Shown: positions 9,062-18,787, counted from the first letter of the stretch. The stretch is DNA of 64,000 bases from Algihabitans albus (GCF_003572205.1 NZ_QXNY01000002.1:372001-436000); one strand, 5' to 3'. Translations and numbers: made by a program. The notes: generated by a model not told the origin, from the sequence alone.

Positions 9062-9769
9062 ATGGAGCTGCTGTTTCGCGACGACGCTTATCTAAAAAGC
9101 TGTTCCGCCAAAGTCGTGTCCGCGGGGCCGGAGGGGATCCGGCTCGACCGCACGGTCTTCTATCCCGAAGGCGGCGGTCAGCCGGGCGATAGCGGCCTGC
9201 TGCGTCTGGCCGACGGCACCGAGATTCGCATCCTCGACACCCGCAAGGGCGGCAGCCATGAGGAAACGCTCTCGATCCCGGCCGAAGGCGCCGCGCTACC
9301 GCAGCCTGGGAGCGAAGTGACGGCCGAACTGGATTGGGACCGGCGCTACAGGCACATGCGCATGCACACCTGCCTGCACTTGCTGTGTGGTCTGGTTCAG
9401 GGCGACGTGACCGGCGGACAGATCGGCGCCGAGAAGGGCCGGCTCGACTTCAATCTGCCGGACGGCAGCCCCGACAAGACATGGCTGACGGCGGAGTTGA
9501 ACCGATTGATTCAGGAAGACCACGCGGTCCGGCCGACTTGGATCACGGAGGCCGAGTTGGCTGCGCAGCCAGACCTGGTGCGCACCATGTCCGTCAAGCC
9601 GCCGAGCGGCGCCGGCCGGGTCCGCCTGCTGGAGATCGATGGCGTCGACCTGCAACCTTGCGGCGGGACCCATGTCTCCCGAACTGGAGAGATAGGCCCG
9701 GTCGAGATCGGCAAGATCGAGAACAAGGGCAAGCAGAACCGCCGGATCAACATCCGCTTCGCCGTCTGA
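9062..9769 (+). CDS. alaX: Alanyl-tRNA editing protein AlaX
   Basis: This 235-residue protein is a free-standing version of the editing domain of alanyl-tRNA synthetase. AlaX proteins remove serine or glycine wrongly attached to tRNA-Ala. It starts with the domain's FYPEGGGQPGDSG segment. The zinc site is complete: H102 and H106 (HTCLH) with C200 and H204 (CGGTH). It lies 23 nt after cysK and 56 nt before sseA, so it is probably co-transcribed with cysteine-synthesis genes. That pairing makes sense if serine pools shift during sulfur limitation, but this is inference. Confidence 0.93.
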   Translation: MELLFRDDAYLKSCSAKVVSAGPEGIRLDRTVFYPEGGGQPGDSGLLRLADGTEIRILDTRKGGSHEETLSIPAEGAALPQPGSEVTAELDWDRRYRHMRMHTCLHLLCGLVQGDVTGGQIGAEKGRLDFNLPDGSPDKTWLTAELNRLIQEDHAVRPTWITEAELAAQPDLVRTMSVKPPSGAGRVRLLEIDGVDLQPCGGTHVSRTGEIGPVEIGKIENKGKQNRRINIRFAV

Positions 9770-9825
9770 GCGGCGCTCCGGCAACCGATCGAGCACCTGA
9801 GCGAACAACAGAAAAGGACGCCCCC

Positions 9826-10713
9826 ATGCTCCGGCCCGACTCCTCAGCCCTGGTCTCGACCGCTTGGCTTGCAGAGCATCTCGACGCACCGGACGTGCGC
9901 CTGGTCGACGCCAGCTACTACCTGCCAGGCGAAGAGGGCGACGCCCGGGCCGACTACGAGGGCGAGCATATCCCGGGCGCGGTCTTTTTCGATATCGACG
10001 AGATCAAGGACGAGACCTCGCCCCTGCCCCACATGTTGCCGAGCCCCGAGAAGTTCGCTTCGCGGGTGCGCAAGCTGGGGCTCGGCGACGGCAACCGCAT
10101 CGTGGTCTACGACCGTCACGGTCTGCGGTCGGCGCCGCGGGTCTGGTGGAGCTTCCGGATCATGGGACACCGGGACGTGGCGGTTCTCGATGGCGGCCTG
10201 CCGAAATGGAAGGCGGAGGGGCGTCCGTTGGACGACCGTCCGGTGCAGCCTCCCGAGCGGCACTTCACGGCGCGCTTCGACCGTACCCAGGTGCGTGGCA
10301 AGGATCAGCTTCTGCGCAATCTGGAAACGGCGCGCGAGCAGGTGGTCGACGCGCGCGCGCGGCAACGTTTCGAAGGTGCCGCCGGCGAGATTTGGCCCGG
10401 TCGTCGGCTCGGACGGATTCCCCAGTCGCTCAACCTGCCTTTCACCGACCTGATCGATCCGACGGACGGCACGCTTCTGCCCGAACCGCAGTTGCGCGAG
10501 CGTTTCGCCGAAGCCGGTCTCGATCTCGGCAAGCCGGTGGTGACGACCTGCGGTTCCGGGGTCACGGCCTGTATTCTCGCACTGGGCCTCGCGCTGGTCG
10601 GACATCGCGACGTTGCCGTCTATGACGGGTCCTGGGCCGAATGGGGGCTGCCGGACGCCGAGACGCCCGTGGCAAGCGGCGCGGGAGATGGCGAGGCGGG
10701 CGCCAAGGCGTGA
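9826..10713 (+). CDS. sseA: 3-mercaptopyruvate/thiosulfate sulfurtransferase
   Basis: This is a two-domain rhodanese of 295 residues. The inactive N-terminal domain contains the conserved DASYYLPGEEGDARADYEGE and IPGAVFFDID regions. The catalytic C-terminal domain carries the active cysteine C242 in CGSGVTA. This loop is typical of mercaptopyruvate sulfurtransferases, which move sulfur from 3-mercaptopyruvate to a thiol acceptor. The start is the ATG at 9826; longer upstream readings would run into alaX. The stop codon overlaps the GTG start of the next gene, a sign of coupled translation. Confidence 0.92.
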   Translation: MLRPDSSALVSTAWLAEHLDAPDVRLVDASYYLPGEEGDARADYEGEHIPGAVFFDIDEIKDETSPLPHMLPSPEKFASRVRKLGLGDGNRIVVYDRHGLRSAPRVWWSFRIMGHRDVAVLDGGLPKWKAEGRPLDDRPVQPPERHFTARFDRTQVRGKDQLLRNLETAREQVVDARARQRFEGAAGEIWPGRRLGRIPQSLNLPFTDLIDPTDGTLLPEPQLRERFAEAGLDLGKPVVTTCGSGVTACILALGLALVGHRDVAVYDGSWAEWGLPDAETPVASGAGDGEAGAKA

Positions 10714-11723
10714 CCGGTCGGCCGACGGAGTTCGAGCTTGCCGAAGCCGGCGCTGGCGATCTGGAGGGCTGCCAGGCGCTCTGGCGGCGCTGTGGGCTGC
10801 CCGATGCCCTGCCGGCCTCCGATAGCGAGAAAGGCTGTCTCCTGGTGGCCCTGCGCCGGCTCGGAGAAGCGACGGACGTCGCCGGCTGCGTGGCCGTGCG
10901 GATCGAGGGAGACAACGGGTGGCTGATCAAACTCGCGGTCGAACCCGAGCTTCGCGGCAGCGGTCTCGCACGTCGGCTGATGCGGATGGGCGAAACTTGG
11001 CTGCGAGAGCGCGGTGCGACCGAGGCTCAGGTTCTTCTGGGGCCGGCCGACGTCGATGCGCGCCGGGTCAGTGAAGCTTTCGGCTACGCGACGGCCAGCG
11101 CGACACTCCTCTCCCGCCATCTCGAAGGGGGGCGAAGCCGGCCTTTACCGCCCTCGGCGACCCCGGCACCGCAGGCCGTCGAGCCGGGCAAGCTCGTCAA
11201 CACCGTGACCTTTCTGGAGATGCGGAAGCGCCCACCCTTGCAGACCTTGCAGGCCCCGTCCGGACGGGCAACCGCCCTGCTCCGCTGTCTGCGCCCGACG
11301 GTTGCCTTCTATCGATTCCTCTACAACACCGTCGGGGCGCCCTGGCTGTGGTGGGAACGGCGCGCCCTGGATGATGCGACCCTCGCCGAGATCGTCCAGG
11401 ACGACAAGGTCGAAATCTACGTGCTCTACGTCGACGGTCAGCCGGTGGGGTATGCCGAACTGGACCGGCGCAAGAAGAACGAGATCGAGTTGGCCTATTT
11501 CGGCCTGATGCCGGAGTTCGTCGGCCAGCGTCTGGGCCCCTACCTGCTCTCCAGCGCCATCGACATCGCCTGGTCCTACGAGCCCCTGCGTCTCTGGGTG
11601 AACACCAACACCTTGGACCACCCCAAGGCCCTGCCCCTCTACCAGCGCATGGGCTTCGTCCCCTACGCCCAGGAACGCAAGGTCATCGACGATCCGCGTC
11701 TGTCGGGATTGATGCCGGAGTAG
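10710..11723 (+). CDS. Double-domain GNAT acetyltransferase
   Basis: This 337-residue protein contains two GNAT folds. The first (about residues 5-135) has the acetyl-CoA-binding motif LAVEPELRGSGLARRLM. The second (about residues 195-337) has LMPEFVGQRLGPYLL and the late YQRMGFVPYAQER strand seen in GNATs. The linker contains a TFLEMRKRP segment. I choose the GTG at 10710, which overlaps the sseA stop as GTGA; earlier ATG readings lie inside sseA. The substrate is unknown. Its place at the end of the cysK-alaX-sseA run suggests an amino-acid-related or thiol-related acceptor. The TAG stop lies 3 nt before a dispersed repeat. Confidence 0.85.
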   Translation: MTGRPTEFELAEAGAGDLEGCQALWRRCGLPDALPASDSEKGCLLVALRRLGEATDVAGCVAVRIEGDNGWLIKLAVEPELRGSGLARRLMRMGETWLRERGATEAQVLLGPADVDARRVSEAFGYATASATLLSRHLEGGRSRPLPPSATPAPQAVEPGKLVNTVTFLEMRKRPPLQTLQAPSGRATALLRCLRPTVAFYRFLYNTVGAPWLWWERRALDDATLAEIVQDDKVEIYVLYVDGQPVGYAELDRRKKNEIELAYFGLMPEFVGQRLGPYLLSSAIDIAWSYEPLRLWVNTNTLDHPKALPLYQRMGFVPYAQERKVIDDPRLSGLMPE

Positions 11724-11726
11724 CGA

Positions 11727-11867
11727 CTAGACCGGACAGTGATCGATTGGACCCACGTATTGGGTCCGGCGATTCCGTTAAATCCAGTCTCGATTCGAAG
11801 TGTGAGAGTCTGTTTCTTGTGATCGGCGGAACCGAGAAGCGGTCCATACGATCACAACACGCTCTAG
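11727..11867 (+). repeat. Dispersed intergenic repeat, copy A (about 141 bp)
   Basis: It starts CTAGACCGGACAGTGATC and ends CACGCTCTAG. It is about 90 percent identical, by eye, to the reverse complement of 52935-53076. Inside are a 7-bp hairpin (GGACCCA/TGGGTCC) and arms GTGATCG/CGATCAC. It fills the gap between the GNAT gene and the convergent polysaccharide deacetylase gene. The TAG stop of the latter (11864-11866) lies in its terminal CTAG. No coding capacity is apparent. Confidence 0.9.
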
Positions 11868-13150
11868 TCGCGTTGCCGGGACTCGGCGAGCTGCTGGCTC
11901 TGGCGCGCCCGAACGACCGCCGAAACGGAGACCAACTGAAAGCCGCGCGCCTCCAATTCCGGCAGCCAGGCGCGCAGCGCCTCCAGCGTTCCGCTGTGCG
12001 GGTGGCCGATGGCGACAGCGGCTCCGGTCTCGCTGGCAATCGCCTCGACCTCGGCAAGCTGCTGCTCGACATAGGGCCGGCCGGCGCCGACCTTGTGGTC
12101 CAGGAAGACGTCGCGCCCGATGCTTGGGACACCCATCTGACGGGCCAGCGAAGCGCCGACGGATTCGGCCGTGGTTCGGGAGTCCAGGAACAGCAGGCCG
12201 CGCTGCCGAAGGGTTTCCAACACTGGTTCCAACGCCGCCGGCGACGCGGTGAAACGGCTGCCCATATGGTTGTTGATGCCGACGATCTGCGGCAGGCGGT
12301 CCAGGGCCACCGTCAGGCGCGCCACGTTCTCTTCGGCGCTGAGGCTGGTCAGCAAGGCACCCGGCCCCGGATCCTGCGCGCCCTGGGGTTCCATCGGCTG
12401 ATGCAGCAGCAGCTCGTGGCCGGCGGCCCGTGCAAGGCGGGCCTGGTCGTCCAGATCCTCGGCGTAGGCCAGAAACGCGAGTGACAAGGGGCCCGGCAGT
12501 GCGACGGTGTCGCGCGTGGCCGAGCGCTTCAGCCCGAGATCGTCGATGACCACCGCGATCATCGGCCGATCCGGAAGGGTCGCCTGGGACACGGCGTTGG
12601 CTAGCCAAGCGGGCCGGCCGGGCGGGACGATCAGGGCGGACTGCACCGGCGCGGCCAGTGGGACGGCCGCGGGCTCACCCGCTTCGGGGGCAACCGCCAT
12701 CTCAGCCGGCGCAGGCGCGGCGAGCGCGACCTCGGGAGCTGCAGTGGCGTCTTCGCCGTGCGGCTGGATCGCGGTCACCTCAGGTGCCGGAGACGGCAGT
12801 TCGCCTGGGGGAAATTCGCTTTGCAAGGGGCCGGACCGAGAAAGATCGGTCTCGGCAAGCTGTTGAGCGGTTCCCGGCTCCAGGGTCCGAGCGATCTCGG
12901 TTGCGCGGCCCGGCAAACCCTCCTGCCCAAGCCACAGACCGCCCGCGACGCCGATGGTCAGCGCAGCCGACCAGAGCAGACCGAGGCGCAGGACCTGGCT
13001 GCGGGCTAGCCTCCCACAGGCGCCAGCGATCCTCGCGCCCAGGGGCTCGGGATGAAGCCCGGCCGCTCTTCGGCCACGGCGAACGGCCGCTCCCTGCCGC
13101 CGGGCGGAGCGGTCGAGTGGCAACTGCATCTGATGACGATCCGAGGTCAC
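11864..13150 (-). CDS. Divergent polysaccharide deacetylase family protein (YibQ-like)
   Basis: This 428-residue protein has a basic cytoplasmic N-terminus, one membrane helix near residues 54-75 (LGLLWSAALTIGVAGGLWLG), a Pro/Ala/Glu-rich linker to about residue 190, and a C-terminal divergent polysaccharide deacetylase domain (DUF610). Recognisable blocks are MIAVVIDDLGL, GHELLLHQPMEP, INNHMGSRFT, LFLDSRTT and AIGHPHSGTLEAL. It should be anchored in the inner membrane with the enzyme domain in the periplasm, acting on a glycan. In some bacteria this family sits beside peptidoglycan hydrolase genes; that is not the case here. The stop codon falls in the edge of repeat copy A. Confidence 0.88.
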   Translation of the reverse strand: MTSDRHQMQLPLDRSARRQGAAVRRGRRAAGLHPEPLGARIAGACGRLARSQVLRLGLLWSAALTIGVAGGLWLGQEGLPGRATEIARTLEPGTAQQLAETDLSRSGPLQSEFPPGELPSPAPEVTAIQPHGEDATAAPEVALAAPAPAEMAVAPEAGEPAAVPLAAPVQSALIVPPGRPAWLANAVSQATLPDRPMIAVVIDDLGLKRSATRDTVALPGPLSLAFLAYAEDLDDQARLARAAGHELLLHQPMEPQGAQDPGPGALLTSLSAEENVARLTVALDRLPQIVGINNHMGSRFTASPAALEPVLETLRQRGLLFLDSRTTAESVGASLARQMGVPSIGRDVFLDHKVGAGRPYVEQQLAEVEAIASETGAAVAIGHPHSGTLEALRAWLPELEARGFQLVSVSAVVRARQSQQLAESRQRD

Positions 13151-13245
13151 GGCGCGAGTATAGCTTTCGTAAGGTTAACGGGCGGCTATCGCGGCGGAGT
13201 CGAACCGTTAACGTGGCGCCGGATCAAGTGTCTTCTCGAGCTGGA

Positions 13246-13653
13246 TCACGTATCTCTTCGAGATAGAGCGCCGGCCAGGTCGCTGATGATCGGACAGTCC
13301 GGCCGATCGTCGCCATGACAGCGCTCAACCAGGTGCTCGAGCGTCGCCCGCATCGTCTCAAGTTCGGCGATCTTGGCCTCGATGGTCTCCACCTGATGGC
13401 GCGCCAGGGCCTTTACGTCGGCGCTGGCGCGCGACTTGTCGCGCCAGAGCGCCAGCAGGCTGGCGCAGTCGGCGACCGAAAAGCCGAGGCCGCGCGCCCG
13501 GGCGACGAAGCGCAAGGTTTGAACGTCGGTCGTTCCGTAGATCCGGTATCCGGCCGCCGTCCGCTCCGCCGGAGCGATCAGCCCGATCGACTCGTAGTAT
13601 CGGATGGTTTTTGCCGCCACGCCGGATTGGACGGCTGCTTCGCCAATATTCAT
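13246..13653 (-). CDS. cueR: Copper-responsive MerR-family regulator CueR
   Basis: This 135-residue regulator has an N-terminal winged helix with the MerR signature (TIRYYESIGLIAPAERTAAGYRIY), a dimerisation coiled coil at about residues 80-110, and the monovalent metal-binding loop with C112 and C120 (CHGDDRPDC). These are the copper-sensing cysteines of CueR. It lies 24 nt downstream of copA on the same strand, so it is probably co-transcribed and should control copA through the operator at 16219-16242. Confidence 0.93.
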   Translation of the reverse strand: MNIGEAAVQSGVAAKTIRYYESIGLIAPAERTAAGYRIYGTTDVQTLRFVARARGLGFSVADCASLLALWRDKSRASADVKALARHQVETIEAKIAELETMRATLEHLVERCHGDDRPDCPIISDLAGALSRRDT

Positions 13654-13677
13654 GTCTCAACCAGATCGCTGTGCAGG

Positions 13678-16203
13678 TCAGCCGCGCCGCAGACGGCCAA
13701 GTAAAAGCGTGTTGCCGACCACGGAAACGGAAGAGGCCGCCATGGCCGCGCCGGCCACGATCGGCGAGAGCAAGCCGAAGGCGGCCAAGGGCAGGCCGGC
13801 GGTATTGTAGACGAAGGCCCAGAAAAGGTTCTGCCGGATCTTGGCGCGGGTTGCGCGCGCCAGCACGACGGCCTCGGCGACCAGACGCGGGTCGGAGCGG
13901 AGCAAGGCGACGGCCGCCGCCTCCAGCGCGACGTCGCTCCCCTCCCCCATGGCGATCCCGAGATCGGCGGCCGCCAGGGCCGGCGCATCGTTGACGCCGT
14001 CGCCGACCATCGCGACCGAATGACCCCTCGCACGCAGGCGCTCGATCTCCGCCGCCTTTTCCTCCGGCAGGACCTCGGCAATCACGCGTTCGATCCCGAG
14101 ACGGGCGGCCATGGCATCGGCCGCCCGTCGGTTGTCGCCGGTAAGCAAAGCCACCTGCAAACCCAGGCTCTTGAGATCGGCGACGGCCTCGGCCGCGGTC
14201 GAGCGCGGGGCATCGCCGAAGGCCACCAGGCCGACGAGCCGCGCGGTCTCGCCCCTTTGTTCCGCAATCCAGGCCAAGCTACGTCCTGCCGCTTCCTGCG
14301 TCTCCGCCGCGGTCTCGAGCGTGCCGAGATCGACCTGCCGTTCGGCCATGAGGCGGCGGCTCCCGATCAGCAGGTCTCGCCCCTCCACGCTGGCCCGCAG
14401 CCCGCGACCGGGAAGGGCGCGAAAGTCCGCAAGTCGCGGCAGACTGAGGCCGTCCAGCGAGGCGGCGCGGCGCAGGGCATGGGCCAAGGGATGCTCGCTG
14501 CCCTGCTGCGCCGCCGCGGCGAGCCGCAGCACCTCGCTGCGGTCCTGCCCCGCTGCCGGGATCAAGCCCACCAACTCGGGACGTCCTTCCGTCAAGGTTC
14601 CCGTCTTGTCGAAGACGACCGTATCGATCTCGCGCGCCCGTTCGAGCGTTTCCGCGTCCTTGATCAGCACGCCGCGCCGCGCCGCGACGCCGGTGCCCAT
14701 GACGATGGCGATGGGCGTCGCGAGGCCCAGGGCACACGGGCAGGCGATGACCAGAACCGAGACCGCCGCGAGCACGGCGCTCGAGGTGTCGGCACCGATC
14801 AATAGCCAAACGGCGAAGGTCACGCCGGCCAGAGCGACGACCGCCGGCACGAAGACGGCGGAGACGCGGTCGACGAGTCGCTGTACCGCCGGCTTGTCCG
14901 CCTGGGCGGATTCCATGGCGGCGACGATCCGTGCCAGCGCCGACTGCGCAGCCGAGGCGGTCACGCCGATCCGCAACAGACCCGACCCGTTGAGCGTGCC
15001 CCCGATCACCTTGCTGTCGGGTTCCTTCTCGACCGGCAGGCTTTCGCCGGTCAGCATGGACTCGTCGGTCTCGCTCTCGCCCTCGATCACCCGACCATCG
15101 GCCGGAATACCCTCGCCGGGGCGCACCACGACGATGTCGCCGACGGCCAGTTGATCGGCCGGAACCTCGATGACGCCGCCGTCGCGTTCGACCCTCGCCA
15201 GGTCGGGACGCAGGTCCTGCAGGGCGCGCAGGGCGGCGGAGGTGTGGCGCTTGGCGCGTTCCTCCAGCAGGCGTCCAAGCAGAACCAGCGTCAGGATCGC
15301 CGCCGCGGCTTCGAAGTAGAGATGCGGCCCCTGGAAACTCAGCAGCCTGTCCGGCGCCGCGAACATGAGCCAGAGACTGAGACCGAAGGCGGCCGAGGTG
15401 CCGATGGCCACCAGGAGGTCCATGTTGGCCTGTCCGTGACGCAGGGCGGCGAAGGAGCCGTGATAGAAGCGGGCGCCCGCAAGGACTTGGATCGGGGTGG
15501 CGAGCAGCAACTGGATCAGCGGCGGAATCATGGCGTCGATCCCGATCAGCGGCAGCGCCATCTGTCCCACCAAAGGCAGCGTCAGGACGGCGCAGAGCAT
15601 GAAGATCCGCCAGTCGCGCGCCTGAGACGCCGGGGCTTTCGAGACGTCTTCGGCGAGCTGCGCGCCGTAGCCGGCGGCCTCGACCGCCCGAAGAAGCTGC
15701 GATGGGGTCACGCCGGCCTCGACGGCCATGCGGCCTCGCCCGGTCGCGAAGTTGACCCGGGCCTCCATGACGCCGGGGACGGCCGTTAGAGCGCTTTCGA
15801 CCGTGCGCACGCAAGACGCACAGGTCATGCCGCCGATTGCCAGGTCGACTTGCCGGACGGATCCGGTTTCGACGAGCGGCGCGAGAGTCGGTCGGCCGTC
15901 GCAGTCGTCGCTCCGCTGCTGCGGTCCTAAGACAGGAGCCTCGTCCGGCACGCTGTAGCCGGCCGTGGTGACGGCTTCGATCATCGCGGCTGCCAGCGCC
16001 GAACGGTCGGGATCGGCGGTGGCGAGGGCGACCCTCGCCTGAGCCTGCCCGACATCGACTTCGGCCGCCCGAACGCCCTGGACGGCACTCAAGGCCTTCC
16101 GGACGCGTTCAGCGCAGTCACCGCAGCGCATGCCTCCGACCGGCAAGATCAGGGTCTTGGAGTCGGTATGATCGGGATGTGCGTGCGACGATGCCGTGGA
16201 CAT
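13678..16203 (-). CDS. copA: Copper-exporting P1B-type ATPase
   Basis: This 841-residue inner-membrane pump exports Cu(I) from the cytosol. It has two N-terminal heavy-metal-associated domains: the first with GGMRCGDC (C27, C30), the second with GGMTCASC. Membrane helices follow, then the TGES actuator loop, the transport site CPC in IACPCALG, the phosphorylation site DKTGT, the nucleotide-binding HP (SEHPLAHAL) and the hinge [16 protein letters not shown]. All catalytic elements are intact. The start is the ATG at 16203, which lies almost at the predicted transcription start of the CueR-type promoter, so the mRNA may be leaderless. cueR follows directly. Confidence 0.96.
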   Translation of the reverse strand: MSTASSHAHPDHTDSKTLILPVGGMRCGDCAERVRKALSAVQGVRAAEVDVGQAQARVALATADPDRSALAAAMIEAVTTAGYSVPDEAPVLGPQQRSDDCDGRPTLAPLVETGSVRQVDLAIGGMTCASCVRTVESALTAVPGVMEARVNFATGRGRMAVEAGVTPSQLLRAVEAAGYGAQLAEDVSKAPASQARDWRIFMLCAVLTLPLVGQMALPLIGIDAMIPPLIQLLLATPIQVLAGARFYHGSFAALRHGQANMDLLVAIGTSAAFGLSLWLMFAAPDRLLSFQGPHLYFEAAAAILTLVLLGRLLEERAKRHTSAALRALQDLRPDLARVERDGGVIEVPADQLAVGDIVVVRPGEGIPADGRVIEGESETDESMLTGESLPVEKEPDSKVIGGTLNGSGLLRIGVTASAAQSALARIVAAMESAQADKPAVQRLVDRVSAVFVPAVVALAGVTFAVWLLIGADTSSAVLAAVSVLVIACPCALGLATPIAIVMGTGVAARRGVLIKDAETLERAREIDTVVFDKTGTLTEGRPELVGLIPAAGQDRSEVLRLAAAAQQGSEHPLAHALRRAASLDGLSLPRLADFRALPGRGLRASVEGRDLLIGSRRLMAERQVDLGTLETAAETQEAAGRSLAWIAEQRGETARLVGLVAFGDAPRSTAAEAVADLKSLGLQVALLTGDNRRAADAMAARLGIERVIAEVLPEEKAAEIERLRARGHSVAMVGDGVNDAPALAAADLGIAMGEGSDVALEAAAVALLRSDPRLVAEAVVLARATRAKIRQNLFWAFVYNTAGLPLAAFGLLSPIVAGAAMAASSVSVVGNTLLLGRLRRG

Positions 16204-16210
16204 AACGGGG

Positions 16211-16242
16211 AAGCTGGGCCTTCCAGCAATGGGAAGGTCAAG
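16211..16242 (-). promoter_or_regulatory. CueR-type copper-inducible promoter of copA
   Basis: On the minus strand the sequence reads TTGACC, then a 19-bp spacer holding CTTCCCATTGCTGGAAGG, then a poor -10 (CAGCTT). The dyad CCTTCC/GGAAGG and the over-long 19-bp spacer are hallmarks of MerR-family promoters. The dyad matches the E. coli copA operator closely. The start of transcription should fall within 1-2 nt of the copA ATG. Confidence 0.88.
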
Positions 16243-16343
16243 GGCTCTATCTCCCGCCGCCCTCTGTGCGGCCGGAAGCGAGGGTGCTATTTTTTGCGAA
16301 CAGACGGACGCGCAGCCTCGGAATTGTGAGTTAACCCACTGAA

Positions 16344-16922
16344 ATGTTTTTGCTTATCGATAACTACGACAGCTTTACCTACAACCTCTACCACTTCCTC
16401 GGCGACCTGGGAGCCGAGGTGGAGGTGCGCCGCAACGATGCCTTGAGCGCGCAGGAGGCCGTCGAGATGGCGCCGGAGGGCATCATCCTGTCGCCCGGCC
16501 CCTGCGATCCGGATCGGGCCGGAATCTGTCTCGAGGTGATTCGCCTGGCGGCGGGAAAGCTGCCCCTTCTCGGCGTCTGTCTCGGCCATCAGTCGATCGG
16601 GCAGGCCTTCGGCGGGAGCGTGACGCGCGGCCCCGTTCCGATGCACGGCAAGACCAGTCCGGTGCGGCACGAGGGCACTGACGTTTTCGACGGACTGCCC
16701 AGCCCCTTTACCGCGACCCGTTACCACTCCCTGATCGTGGCGCGGGAGGACCTGCCCGACTGTCTGGAGGTGACGGCGGAGACGGACGACGGCGTGATCA
16801 TGGGATTGCGTCACCGCGAGCTGGCGATCTTCGGCGTGCAGTTCCATCCGGAATCCATCGCCTCCGAGCATGGTCATACCTTGCTCGCCAACTTCTTGCG
16901 TCTGAGCGGGCGCAACGCGTAA
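16344..16922 (+). CDS. trpG: Anthranilate synthase glutamine amidotransferase subunit
   Basis: This 192-residue class I glutamine amidotransferase supplies ammonia to TrpE for anthranilate formation in tryptophan synthesis. The catalytic triad is visible: the nucleophile C79 in GVCLGHQS and the His/Glu pair in FHPES near residue 170. The N-terminal [14 protein letters not shown] is typical. It could also serve aminodeoxychorismate synthase (PabA), since these subunits are often shared. It starts the trpGDC-moaC-moeA run. No trpE lies beside it; copA is divergent upstream. Confidence 0.93.
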   Translation: MFLLIDNYDSFTYNLYHFLGDLGAEVEVRRNDALSAQEAVEMAPEGIILSPGPCDPDRAGICLEVIRLAAGKLPLLGVCLGHQSIGQAFGGSVTRGPVPMHGKTSPVRHEGTDVFDGLPSPFTATRYHSLIVAREDLPDCLEVTAETDDGVIMGLRHRELAIFGVQFHPESIASEHGHTLLANFLRLSGRNA

Positions 16923-16931
16923 ACAGCCCGC

Positions 16932-17981
16932 ATGTCCGGCGATCTCACAGATATGAAGTCCCTGATCGCGGCCGCCGCGAGCGGTCGCTCGCTGACTCGG
17001 GCGGAGGCCGAGCGCGCGTTCGACATCATGATGTCGGGCGACGCCACCCCGGCGCAGATGGGCGGCCTCTTGATGGCGCTGCGGGTGCGCGGGGAAACGG
17101 TCGAGGAGATCACGGGGGCGGCGCGCTCCATGCGCGCTCGCATGCTGACCCTGGAGGCGCCGGTTGGCGCCCTGGACACTTGCGGGACCGGCGGCGATGC
17201 CAAGGGAACCCTCAACATCTCGACGGCGGCCGCCCTGGTGCTGGCGGCCTGCGGCGTACCCGTCGCCAAGCACGGTAACCGGGCGCTCTCCTCGAAGTCC
17301 GGCGCCGCCGACGTGCTGACGGCGCTCGGTGTGGACATCGATGCCGACATGGCTTTGGTCCAGGCCGCTCTCTTCGAAGCCGGCATCACCTTCCTGATGG
17401 CCCCACGACACCACAGCGCCACGCGCCATGTGGGGCCGGCGCGCGTGGAACTGGGCACCCGCACGATCTTCAACCTCTTGGGCCCGCTGTCTAATCCCTG
17501 CCTGGTCAAGCGGCAGCTTCTCGGCGTCTTCGACCGTCGCTGGCTGGAGCCGATTGCGGAGGTCCTTCGCGAGCTCGGTCACGAGAAGGCCTGGGTCGTT
17601 CATGGCGAAGGCGGCTTCGACGAAATGACCACGACAGGCAGAAGCTACGTCGCCGAACTGAAGGAGGGACGGATCTCGACCTTCGAGGTGACACCGGAAG
17701 ATGCGGGTTTGCCGCGAGCCGGCGTCGAGGATATTCGAGGCGGCGACGCAAAGGCCAATGCGCAGGCCATCACGGCCCTGCTGGACGGCGAGCCCGGCCC
17801 CTTCAGGGATACTGTGCTGCTGACCGTTGCCGGTGCCCTGATCGTTGCGGACAAGACCGGGACCCTGACCGACGGCGTTGCCCTGGCCGCCGAGGCAATC
17901 GACCGAGGCAACGCCCGTGCGGTCCTGTCGAAGCTGGTCGAGATCACCAACAGGCCGACCCAGGAGCTTGCGCAGCCATGA
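16932..17981 (+). CDS. trpD: Anthranilate phosphoribosyltransferase
   Basis: This 349-residue enzyme joins anthranilate to PRPP in the second dedicated step of tryptophan synthesis. The PRPP-binding loop [17 protein letters not shown] is near residue 80, and the [17 protein letters not shown] and NLLGPLSNP motifs follow. Length and motifs are standard for TrpD. It begins 9 nt after trpG and its stop overlaps the trpC start (ATGA), which points to coupled translation. Confidence 0.95.
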   Translation: MSGDLTDMKSLIAAAASGRSLTRAEAERAFDIMMSGDATPAQMGGLLMALRVRGETVEEITGAARSMRARMLTLEAPVGALDTCGTGGDAKGTLNISTAAALVLAACGVPVAKHGNRALSSKSGAADVLTALGVDIDADMALVQAALFEAGITFLMAPRHHSATRHVGPARVELGTRTIFNLLGPLSNPCLVKRQLLGVFDRRWLEPIAEVLRELGHEKAWVVHGEGGFDEMTTTGRSYVAELKEGRISTFEVTPEDAGLPRAGVEDIRGGDAKANAQAITALLDGEPGPFRDTVLLTVAGALIVADKTGTLTDGVALAAEAIDRGNARAVLSKLVEITNRPTQELAQP

Positions 17982-18787
17982 GCGATGTTCTGGCCCGGAT
18001 CTGTGCCGACAAGCTTGCTCACATCGAAAGATGCAAGACGGTACGCCCCCTGTCCGCACAGGAAGCGGCGGCTGCCGCCCAAGCCGAGCCGCCGCGCGGC
18101 TTCCTGGCCGCTCTCCTGGCGAAGGCCGCCGGGAACGTGCCGGCCTTGATTTGCGAAATCAAGAAAGCCTCGCCGTCGAAAGGGTTGATCCGCCCCGATT
18201 TCGAACCCGCGATCCTGGCCGAGGCCTACCTGGCGGGGGGCGCCGCCTGCCTCTCGGTCCTGACCGATGGCCCCTACTTTCAGGGCGATGATGCCGATCT
18301 GCTGGCTGCGCGCACGGCGGTCCCGCTCCCGGTCCTGCGCAAGGACTTCATGCTCGATCCCTACCAGGTGTTCGAGGCCAGGGCCCTGGGCGCGGACTGC
18401 ATCCTGCTGATCATGGCGGCGCTCGGCGATGATCAGGCGGCCGAACTGGAAGCGACCGCGACGGCGCTGGGCATGGATGTGCTCGTGGAGGTGCATGACG
18501 CCGAAGAGCTTAGGCGTGCGCTGCGCCTGGCCTCACCTTTGATCGGAATCAACAACCGCAATCTCAAGACGCTCGATGTCTCGCTCGAGACCTTCGCCCT
18601 CTTGGCGGCCGAAGTACCGGATGAGCGCTTCCTGGTCGCCGAGAGCGGAATCCACACGGCCCAGGACTTGCGCTGGCTGGCCCGGCGGGGCGCCAAGGCC
18701 TTTCTGATCGGTGAATCCTTGATGCGCCAGATGGATGTCGCAGCGGCGACCCGCGCGTTGCTCGCGCCGGCGGACGCTCCGGCATGA
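17978..18787 (+). CDS. trpC: Indole-3-glycerol phosphate synthase
   Basis: This 269-residue TIM-barrel enzyme converts carboxyphenylaminodeoxyribulose phosphate to indole glycerol phosphate. The family's [37 protein letters not shown] and [11 protein letters not shown] motifs are all present, with the catalytic lysines and glutamates in place. It is a single-function TrpC without fused TrpF. It overlaps trpD upstream and moaC downstream by 4 nt each. Confidence 0.95.
   Translation: MSDVLARICADKLAHIERCKTVRPLSAQEAAAAAQAEPPRGFLAALLAKAAGNVPALICEIKKASPSKGLIRPDFEPAILAEAYLAGGAACLSVLTDGPYFQGDDADLLAARTAVPLPVLRKDFMLDPYQVFEARALGADCILLIMAALGDDQAAELEATATALGMDVLVEVHDAEELRRALRLASPLIGINNRNLKTLDVSLETFALLAAEVPDERFLVAESGIHTAQDLRWLARRGAKAFLIGESLMRQMDVAAATRALLAPADAPA

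Noticed and set aside
16287-18059. Long open frame of about 590 codons on the minus strand across trpG and trpD
   Set aside because: It is antisense to two clearly conserved trp genes and its translation is low-complexity with no domain. High GC leaves antisense frames open.
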